Shown: piece by piece, positions 1 to 4,301 of the stretch
Position numbering within the stretch: position 1 is the first letter of the stretch
Layout of the letters: each line of letters begins with the position of its first letter
Source: Stenotrophomonas sp.
GTDB taxonomy: Bacteria > Pseudomonadota > Gammaproteobacteria > Xanthomonadales > Xanthomonadaceae
NCBI GenBank assembly: GCA_003525885.1
Contig: DQIG01000078.1
Location: 1-5,220 of the forward strand
DNA: 5,220 nucleotides
Direction: 5' to 3'
Position numbers and translations under genes: made by a program
Notes under the pieces: generated by a model
What the model saw: only the letters and a program-made list of their open reading frames with translations
The model's database searches: none
Told to the model about the DNA's origin: nothing

Positions 1-1471
1 GCATTTCCTGCATGCCGGGGCCACCCTTCGGCCCTTCGTAGCGGATCACCACCACTTCGCCCGGCTGCACCTCGTCGGCGAGGATGCCGGCGACGGCAGC
101 GTCCTGGCTTTCGTAGACGCGCGCGGGGCCTTCGAAGATATGGATGGATTCGTCTACGCCGGCCGTCTTCACCACGCAGCCATCGACGGCCAGGTTGCCG
201 CGCAGCACGGCGAGGCCGCCCTCCAGCGAGTAGGCGTGCGGCAGCGAGCGGATGCAGCCTTCGGCGCGGTCCAGGTCCAGGGTTGGCCAGCGCGTGGCCT
301 GGCTGAAGGCCTCCTGGGTGGGAATGCCGGCCGGGCCGGCCTTGAAGAAAGTATGCAGGGTGTCGTTGTCACTGCGCACCACGTCCCAGCGTTCCAGTGC
401 TTCGGCCAGGCTGGCGCTGTGCACGGTCGGCACCGAGGTATCGAGCAGGCCGGCGCGGTCCAGCTCGCCGAGGATGCCGAACACGCCGCCGGCGCGATGC
501 ACGTCCTCGACGTGGTACTTCGGTGTGTTCGGCGCCACCTTGCACAGCTGCGGCACGCGCCGCGACAGCGCGTCGATGTGGGTCAGGTCGAAGTCCACTT
601 CTGCCTCCTGCGCCGCGGCCAGCAGATGCAGAATGGTGTTGGTGGAACCGCCCATGGCGATATCCAGGGCCATCGCGTTGGCGAACGCCGCCTGGGTGGC
701 GATGCCGCGCGGCAGTGCGCTGGGGTCTTCGCCGCCATACCAGCGGTGGCAGAGTTCGACGATCAGGCGGCCGGCGCGGCGGAACAGCGCCTCGCGGTCG
801 GCATGGGTGGCCAGCGTAGTGCCGTTGCCGGGCAGCGACAGGCCCAGCGCTTCGGTCAGGCAGTTCATCGAATTGGCGGTGAACATGCCCGAGCAGGAAC
901 CGCAGGTGGGGCAGGCGCTGCGTTCGAATGCGGCGACCTTCTCGTCGGAGGCGCTGTCATCGGCGGCCACCACCATCGCATCGACCAGGTCCAGCTTGTG
1001 TTCGGACAGCTTGGTCTTGCCCGCTTCCATCGGCCCGCCGGAGACGAACACCACCGGGATGTTGAGGCGCAGCGCGGCCATCAGCATGCCGGGGGTGATC
1101 TTGTCGCAGTTGCTGATGCACACCAGCGCGTCGGCGCAATGCGCGTTGACCATGTACTCCACGGCGTCGGCGATGATCTCGCGGCTGGGCAGCGAATACA
1201 GCATGCCGTCGTGGCCCATCGCGATACCGTCGTCCACGGCGATGGTGTTGAATTCCTTGGCGACGCCGCCGACCTGTTCGATCTCGCGCGCGACCAGCTG
1301 GCCGAGGTCCTTCAGGTGCACGTGGCCGGGCACGAACTGGGTGAAGGAGTTGGCGATGGCGATGATCGGCTTGTGGAAGTCGCCGTCCTTCATGCCGGTG
1401 GCACGCCACAGGGCGCGGGCGCCGGCCATGTTGCGGCCGGCGGTGGAGGTGCGGGAGCGGTATTCGGGCAT
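1..1471 (-). CDS. ilvD: Dihydroxy-acid dehydratase IlvD, N-terminal 490 residues (C-terminus beyond window edge)
   Basis: IlvD is a cytoplasmic iron-sulfur enzyme that dehydrates 2,3-dihydroxy-3-methylbutanoate and its isoleucine-pathway analogue to the 2-keto acids, the shared third step of valine/isoleucine synthesis. The minus strand reads without a stop from ATG at 1471-1469 to the window edge. The N-terminus MPEYRS...GRNMAGARALWRATGM is typical of the family. Visible landmarks are Asp81 in AVDDGIAMGH, Cys122-Asp123-Lys124 in the CDKITPGM signature (cluster ligand, Mg ligand, modified lysine in E. coli IlvD), and the CPTCGSCSGMFTANSMNCLTEALG block with Cys187, Cys190 and Cys193. The visible part ends just after YEGPKGGPGMQEM, so about 120 residues are missing, including the second signature (TDGRFSGG) with the catalytic serine. 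An in-frame ATG at 1501 would add 10 residues, but E. coli IlvD begins at the MPxYRS position, so 1471 is preferred. Neither start has a clear Shine-Dalgarno sequence. It is divergent from the ygiB-like gene. Confidence 0.97.
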   Translation of the reverse strand, partial: MPEYRSRTSTAGRNMAGARALWRATGMKDGDFHKPIIAIANSFTQFVPGHVHLKDLGQLVAREIEQVGGVAKEFNTIAVDDGIAMGHDGMLYSLPSREIIADAVEYMVNAHCADALVCISNCDKITPGMLMAALRLNIPVVFVSGGPMEAGKTKLSEHKLDLVDAMVVAADDSASDEKVAAFERSACPTCGSCSGMFTANSMNCLTEALGLSLPGNGTTLATHADREALFRRAGRLIVELCHRWYGGEDPSALPRGIATQAAFANAMALDIAMGGSTNTILHLLAAAQEAEVDFDLTHIDALSRRVPQLCKVAPNTPKYHVEDVHRAGGVFGILGELDRAGLLDTSVPTVHSASLAEALERWDVVRSDNDTLHTFFKAGPAGIPTQEAFSQATRWPTLDLDRAEGCIRSLPHAYSLEGGLAVLRGNLAVDGCVVKTAGVDESIHIFEGPARVYESQDAAVAGILADEVQPGEVVVIRYEGPKGGPGMQEM

Positions 1472-1506
1472 GGCTGGTGGAACGGGCGGGCCGTACGACA
1501 TGGGGG

Positions 1507-1584
1507 TCAGCCGATCATGGCCAATTTTTTCGGTTGCTGCTGCAACCACCTGCGCCGCTTGCAGCGACTGGGTGGTCCGCGCAT
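1507..1584 (-). promoter_or_regulatory. Possible short upstream ORF (25 codons) in the ilvD leader
   Basis: On the minus strand, an AAGGAGG directly precedes an ATG at 1584-1582 that opens a 25-codon frame (MRGPPSRC...KLAMIG), with TGA at 1509-1507. It stops 38 to 36 bases upstream of the preferred ilvD ATG and only 5 bases upstream of the alternative in-frame ATG at 1501. The Shine-Dalgarno match is the strongest in the region, but its spacing to the ATG is only about one base, which is poor for initiation. The peptide has no run of Ile, Val or Leu codons, so it does not look like a classical ilv attenuator leader. It may be a chance ORF. Confidence 0.2.
1532..1576 (-). promoter_or_regulatory. 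Mutually exclusive stem-loops in the ilvD 5' leader
   Basis: Two stems compete for the same bases. Stem A pairs 1545-1550 (ACCACC on plus) with 1571-1576 (GGTGGT), enclosing a small inner stem CGCT/AGCG at 1556-1559 and 1563-1566. Stem B is a perfect 6-bp hairpin, 1532-1537 (GGTTGC) with 1542-1547 (GCAACC), with a 4-base loop. They overlap at 1545-1547. Read as minus-strand RNA, stem A forms first and stem B second, followed by an A tract (plus-strand T run at 1525-1530), so stem B is not a U-tract terminator. The arrangement resembles an attenuation-type switch in front of ilvD, but regulation is inference only. Confidence 0.25.
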
Positions 1585-1598
1585 TCCTCCTTATCCCT

Positions 1599-1633
1599 GC
1601 GCCGTTGGCGCGCCCCCTTGAACAACAAGGGGG
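1599..1633. repeat. Tandem pair of perfect hairpins
   Basis: GCGCC/GGCGC (1599-1603 with 1607-1611, loop of 3) is followed after one base by an 8-bp perfect stem, CCCCCTTG (1613-1620) with CAAGGGGG (1626-1633), loop AACAA. No T run follows on either strand, so this is not a canonical intrinsic terminator. It has no GTAG head and differs from the SMAG-type palindromes elsewhere in the window. It could be a structured part of the ilvD leader or another small palindromic repeat family. On the minus strand it lies just upstream of the AAGGAGG of the short upstream ORF. Confidence 0.45.
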
Positions 1634-1672
1634 TTCCCGCCCGGACGATGGGCTGCACAGACCAGGCACTCG

Positions 1673-1696
1673 GTAGATCCACGCCATGCGTGGATG
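1673..1696 (+). repeat. SMAG-type REP palindrome (GTAG head)
   Basis: GTAG at 1673-1676 is followed by a perfect 8-bp stem, ATCCACGC (1677-1684) with GCGTGGAT (1688-1695), loop CAT. A GTAG tetranucleotide fused to a short perfect palindrome is the definition of the SMAG elements that are scattered in very high copy in Stenotrophomonas maltophilia intergenic regions. It lies alone between the two divergent genes, 119 bases upstream of the ygiB-like start. Confidence 0.75.
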
Positions 1697-1713
1697 GCGC
1701 GGCATGTGGACGA

Positions 1714-1740
1714 CGAAAATGAAAGGCCGTTCATCTTTCG
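1714..1740. promoter_or_regulatory. Operator-like imperfect inverted repeat
   Basis: CGAAAATGAA (1714-1723) and TTCATCTTTCG (1730-1740) form inverted arms around AGGCCG. CGAAA pairs with TTTCG and TGAA pairs with TTCA, with one unpaired A opposite TC. It sits about 75 bases upstream of the ygiB-like start and is relatively AT-rich for this genome, as expected of a promoter or operator region. No known regulator site is recognised and no promoter hexamers were located around it with confidence. Confidence 0.25.
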
Positions 1741-1814
1741 GACTTTGCCGATTCCGGTTGCTGGTCCGGATTTGGCATCATTGGGGCATTGATCCGTCGA
1801 CAAGGCATGAGGCC

Positions 1815-2387
1815 ATGAAACGTTCCCGCACCACCGCGCTGCTGCTGATGAGCGCCGCGCCGCTGCTGTTCACCGCCTGCCAGAAGGAGCCGGAGGTGAA
1901 GGTGCAGGAAGGCCTATACACCTCGGTCGAGTCCTGCACCGAGGCCACCGGCGATCCGTCGTCGTGCCGCAACGCCTTCGCCGAAGCGCAGAAGCAGGCT
2001 GCTGATGCGGCGCCGAAGTACGCCAGCAAGGAAGCCTGCGAGAAGGATTACAAGCCGGAACAGTGCGTGCAGCAGCACACCTCGGCCGGTACCTCGTTCA
2101 TCGGCCCGATGATGATGGGCTTCTTCATGTCGCAGATGCTGAGCAACCGCGGCGGCCTCGCTCCGCAGGCGCCGGCCGCGTCGCCGGCCTACCAGGACAA
2201 GAGCGCCGGTTGGGCGCGCCCGGCCCCGGGCGGCAGCGGTGGCCTGAACACCGCCAGCGGCATCGGCGCTGGCAAGGCCGGCCTGGCGCCGGTGACCAGC
2301 GAGCCGAACCGGGCGGTCACCGCCAGCCGTGGTGGCTTCGGCAACAGCAGCGAGCGCCGCAGCACCAGCGGCAGTTACGGCGGCTGA
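1815..2387 (+). CDS. ygiB: DUF1190/UPF0441 (YgiB-like) predicted lipoprotein
   Basis: This is a 190-residue protein of the family represented by E. coli YgiB, whose function is unknown. Residues 1-21 form a signal peptide (MKRSRTT, then a Leu/Ala-rich core) ending in FTA-Cys22, a probable lipobox although Phe at -3 is unusual. The mature part has Cys41 and Cys51 (CX9C) and Cys75 and Cys84 (CX8C) around APKYASKEAC, a Cys arrangement shared with YgiB and suited to periplasmic disulfides. A Met-rich hydrophobic segment follows at 94-109 (FIGPMMMGFFMSQML), then a Gly/Pro/Ala/Ser-rich tail with RGGFG at 172-176 and a terminal Gly-Gly. The start at 1815 places the signal peptide at the N-terminus, with AAGG at 1802-1805 as ribosome site; an upstream in-frame ATG at 1686 would bury it. 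The YgiC-like gene follows after 7 bases, as in E. coli ygiB-ygiC. Membrane location is inferred from the lipobox only. Confidence 0.9.
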   Translation: MKRSRTTALLLMSAAPLLFTACQKEPEVKVQEGLYTSVESCTEATGDPSSCRNAFAEAQKQAADAAPKYASKEACEKDYKPEQCVQQHTSAGTSFIGPMMMGFFMSQMLSNRGGLAPQAPAASPAYQDKSAGWARPAPGGSGGLNTASGIGAGKAGLAPVTSEPNRAVTASRGGFGNSSERRSTSGSYGG

Positions 2388-2394
2388 TCGACCC

Positions 2395-3573
2395 ATGCAG
2401 CGCATCCGGATTGCCGAGCGTGCCCAGTGGCGGGCACGCGCGGAAGAGGCGGGTTTCCGCTTCCACACCATCGACGGCCAGCCGTACTGGGATGAACGCG
2501 CGTACTACGCGTTCACCCTGCGCCAGATCGAACAGGACATCGAAGACCCCAGCGCCGAACTGCACCAGATGGCGATGGACCTGGTCGGCGATGTCATCGC
2601 CAGCGAGCGGCTGATGGACCAGCTGGCGATCCCCGCGCACTACCACGACTGGATCGCCGACAGCTGGCGCCAGCGCCAGCCGCACCTGTACGGGCGCCTG
2701 GACCTGGCCTACGACGGCACCGGTCCGGCCAAGCTGTACGAACTGAACTACGACACGCCCACCTCGCTGTTCGAAGCCAGCTTCTTCCAGTGGCAATGGC
2801 TGGAGGACCAGCGCAATGCCGGCCGCCTGCCGCAGCATGCCGACCAGTTCAATGCGATCCATGAAGCCCTGGTCGAACGCTTCGGCGAACTGGCCACGCA
2901 GCTGCCACCGCCGTTGTACTTCAGCGCGGTGGGCAGTTCCGAAGAAGATCGTGGCACCGTCGACTACCTGCGCGACTGCGCCTCGCAGGCCGGCCTGCAT
3001 GGCCAGGCCATCGCCATCGAGGACATCGGTCTGTCCGAGGACGGTCGCTTCACCGCGTTGGATGATTCGGTGATCGGCACGCTGTTCAAGCTGTACCCGC
3101 TGGAAGACCTGATGGCCGAGGAATTCGGCCGCGCGCTGCCCGGTTCGGGCGTGCAGCTGCTGGAACCGGCCTGGAAGGCGGTGCTGAGCAACAAGGGCAT
3201 CCTGCCGCTGCTGTGGCAGCGCAACGTGGGCCATCCGAACCTGCTGGAAGCGCATTTCGACGACGGCAGCACGCTGGCGTCGGGCTGGGTGCGCAAGCCG
3301 CTGTTCTCACGCGAAGGTGCCAACATCGAGATGCATCTGGCCGATGGCAGCACCCAGCGCAGCGACGGTCCCTACGACGGTCCGGCGATCATCCAGCGTG
3401 CGCACCCGCTGACCCGCTTCGAAGGCGGCTACCCGCTGATCGGCAGCTGGGTGGTGGGTGACCACGCCTGCGGCATCGGCATCCGCGAGGATGACAGCGC
3501 GATCACCCGCGACAGTGCGCGTTTCGTCCCGCACGCAATTGTTGACGAGGCACCGACGCGGATCTACGTCTGA
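2395..3573 (+). CDS. ygiC: YgiC-like ATP-grasp ligase, glutathionylspermidine-synthetase family
   Basis: This 392-residue cytoplasmic protein corresponds over its whole length to E. coli YgiC, that is, to the synthetase half of GspS without the N-terminal CHAP amidase. GspS joins the glycine carboxylate of glutathione to spermidine using ATP; E. coli YgiC and YjfC are reported not to do this reaction, so the substrate here is open. Residues expected for ATP/Mg binding by analogy with GspS are present: Arg101 and Asp103 (GRLDLAYDGTG), Glu116 and Asn118 (YELNYDTPTS), Lys267 (SNKGILPLLW), Lys301 (VRKPLFSREG) and Arg364 (GIGIREDDSA). The enzyme therefore looks catalytically intact. The ATG at 2395 gives the family N-terminus (MQRIRIAER...FHTIDGQPYW); an earlier in-frame ATG at 2329 lies inside the ygiB-like gene. 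There is only a weak ribosome site (GGCGG at 2379-2383), which suggests coupling to the upstream gene. The TGA overlaps the next ATG by one base. Confidence 0.95.
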   Translation: MQRIRIAERAQWRARAEEAGFRFHTIDGQPYWDERAYYAFTLRQIEQDIEDPSAELHQMAMDLVGDVIASERLMDQLAIPAHYHDWIADSWRQRQPHLYGRLDLAYDGTGPAKLYELNYDTPTSLFEASFFQWQWLEDQRNAGRLPQHADQFNAIHEALVERFGELATQLPPPLYFSAVGSSEEDRGTVDYLRDCASQAGLHGQAIAIEDIGLSEDGRFTALDDSVIGTLFKLYPLEDLMAEEFGRALPGSGVQLLEPAWKAVLSNKGILPLLWQRNVGHPNLLEAHFDDGSTLASGWVRKPLFSREGANIEMHLADGSTQRSDGPYDGPAIIQRAHPLTRFEGGYPLIGSWVVGDHACGIGIREDDSAITRDSARFVPHAIVDEAPTRIYV

Positions 3574-4199
3574 TGGCATCGCCGCCGCGGCGCCATCGCG
3601 ATAGCGGCCATGCACTGTTCCGCTATGCCGACCGGGTGGCGGTGCGTTGCCATCGCTGCGATACGCCGGGTTGGGTGACAGGCCCCTCCAACGCGCGGCG
3701 CTTCCGTTGTCTTGGGTGCAGCGAGGCCCTGGACGGCGGATGTGGCTGTAACCGCTGTGGTGCCGGTGACTGGGTGGGGCCGGTGCGTTACAGCGGTTAC
3801 CGGCCGTGTGGCTATTGCGGCCACCAGTGGGTACGCATTGAGGTGCGTCGTGCCCGTGCCACCATGCCGCTGCGGACCATGGCTGCGGACTGCAGCCAAT
3901 GTGGTCGCAGCAGTGATGTGGACGTTACCCCGTCGCGCTGGCATGGCAACGATGCCATCGACCCGAACTTCGGCCTGCCGTTGCGGCTGGTGGAAAAGAC
4001 CGCTGCCGGTCTGCTGTGGGCATACAACGCCGAACACCTGCAGGCATTGCACGACTACGCCACGGCCACGCTGCGCGAGGGTAGCGGCCATCATCGTTCG
4101 ATGTTCTCGTGCCTGCCGCAGTGGATGAAGCTGGCCCGCAACCGGGTGCTGCTGCAGCGTGCGGTGGAGCGGTTGCAGCGTCGATTGCTGCAAGGGTAG
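3573..4199 (+). CDS. Unrecognised multi-zinc-ribbon protein, third gene of the ygiB-ygiC cassette
   Basis: I do not recognise this 208-residue protein. Its N-terminal half has CxxC knuckles: Cys26/Cys29 with Cys46/Cys49 make one plausible zinc ribbon, and Cys59/Cys62 (with Cys57 nearby) and Cys79/Cys82 a second. Cys107/Cys110 form a further half-site with no clear partner; Cys180 and His173/His174 are the only candidates. From about residue 130 it has no knuckles and looks helical and basic (LLWAYNAEHLQALHDYATATLRE, then LPQWMKLARNR and an Arg/Leu-rich end). There is no signal peptide or membrane segment, so it is probably cytoplasmic, binding zinc and perhaps nucleic acid or protein. The ATG at 3573 overlaps the ygiC-like TGA (TGATG), a strong sign of translational coupling. 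Codons ending in T (TGT, GGT, CGT) seem more common than in its neighbours. Its TAG stop is part of a SMAG repeat. Confidence 0.85.
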   Translation: MASPPRRHRDSGHALFRYADRVAVRCHRCDTPGWVTGPSNARRFRCLGCSEALDGGCGCNRCGAGDWVGPVRYSGYRPCGYCGHQWVRIEVRRARATMPLRTMAADCSQCGRSSDVDVTPSRWHGNDAIDPNFGLPLRLVEKTAAGLLWAYNAEHLQALHDYATATLREGSGHHRSMFSCLPQWMKLARNRVLLQRAVERLQRRLLQG

Positions 4200-4218
4200 T
4201 GCCGGCCGCTGGCCGGCA
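4196..4218 (+). repeat. SMAG-type REP palindrome overlapping a stop codon
   Basis: GTAG at 4196-4199 is followed by a perfect 8-bp stem, TGCCGGCC (4200-4207) with GGCCGGCA (4211-4218), loop GCT. The TAG at 4197-4199 is the stop codon of the zinc-ribbon gene, so the repeat begins inside the reading frame. Confidence 0.8.
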
Positions 4219-4226
4219 ACGCGGTG

Positions 4227-4250
4227 GCAGATGCCGACCTTGGTCGGCGC
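4227..4250 (+). repeat. Degenerate SMAG-like palindrome
   Basis: GCAG at 4227-4230, one mismatch from GTAG, precedes GCCGACC (4233-4239) and GGTCGGC (4242-4248), which are perfect complements separated by TT. This is the second palindrome of the cluster, 8 bases after the first stem-loop. Confidence 0.6.
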
Positions 4251-4260
4251 AGTCGGTTTC

Positions 4261-4284
4261 GTGCCAACCAAGGTTGGCACCCAC
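4261..4284 (-). repeat. SMAG-like palindrome in inverted orientation
   Basis: GTGCCAACC (4261-4269) and GGTTGGCAC (4272-4280) are a perfect 9-bp inverted repeat around AA. The flanking CCACC on the right reads GGTGG on the minus strand, a GTAG-like head, so this unit appears to face the two others. Inverted pairing of units is common for REP elements. Confidence 0.6.
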
Positions 4285-4301
4285 CAGAGCAATCGTCGGT
4301 A

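Larger units (their letters stand above)
1472..1814. other. Divergent intergenic region between ilvD and the ygiB-like gene
   Basis: These 343 bases separate two divergently transcribed genes and must hold the promoter of each unless ilvD is transcribed from elsewhere. I see no convincing -35/-10 pair for either direction; the best plus-strand guess, TTGCCG at 1745-1750, has only a poor -10 partner. What the stretch does hold is a series of inverted repeats: alternative stems at 1532-1576, a double hairpin at 1599-1633, a SMAG palindrome at 1673-1696 and an operator-like imperfect palindrome at 1714-1740. No RNA gene was recognised and no convincing protein-coding gene lies here. Confidence 0.8.
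4196..4284. terminator. Palindrome cluster as probable bidirectional transcript end
   Basis: Three strong GC-rich stem-loops fill the 102-base gap between convergent genes (stop codons at 4199 and 4304-4302). REP-type stem-loops at 3' ends are known to protect mRNA ends and sometimes to stop transcription. There is no T run after any stem on either strand, so intrinsic termination is not shown by the sequence. Confidence 0.35.

Noticed and set aside
1507..1584. Classical ilv attenuator leader peptide
   Set aside because: The frame has no cluster of Ile, Val or Leu codons and the downstream stem is followed by A rather than U on the transcript.
140..1621. 493-codon open frame on the plus strand
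   Set aside because: It lies antisense to ilvD, which shows clear family motifs on the minus strand. The translation is low-complexity (Gly/Ala/Val/His/Gln/Arg-rich) and resembles no family; long antisense frames are expected at this GC content.
1517..1621. 34-codon plus-strand frame beginning MANFFGCCCNH, followed by a hairpin
   Set aside because: There is no good ribosome site, it has no gene to lead into within 190 bases, and the hairpin after it has no T run. It looks like a by-product of the ilvD leader repeats.
252..1676. 474-codon open frame on the plus strand
   Set aside because: It is also antisense to ilvD, Ser/Arg/Ala-rich without motifs, and has no ribosome site.
1686..1814. Upstream in-frame extension of the ygiB-like gene
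   Set aside because: It would add 43 Arg/Trp-rich residues ahead of a well-formed lipoprotein signal peptide, and its ATG lies within the SMAG palindrome.
2329..2394. Upstream in-frame extension of the ygiC-like gene
   Set aside because: The extra 22 residues overlap the ygiB-like coding end and are Ala-rich; homologues start at the MQRIxI-type N-terminus.
2317..3255. 312-codon open frame on the minus strand
   Set aside because: It is antisense to the YgiC-like gene, whose conserved residues are all on the plus strand.
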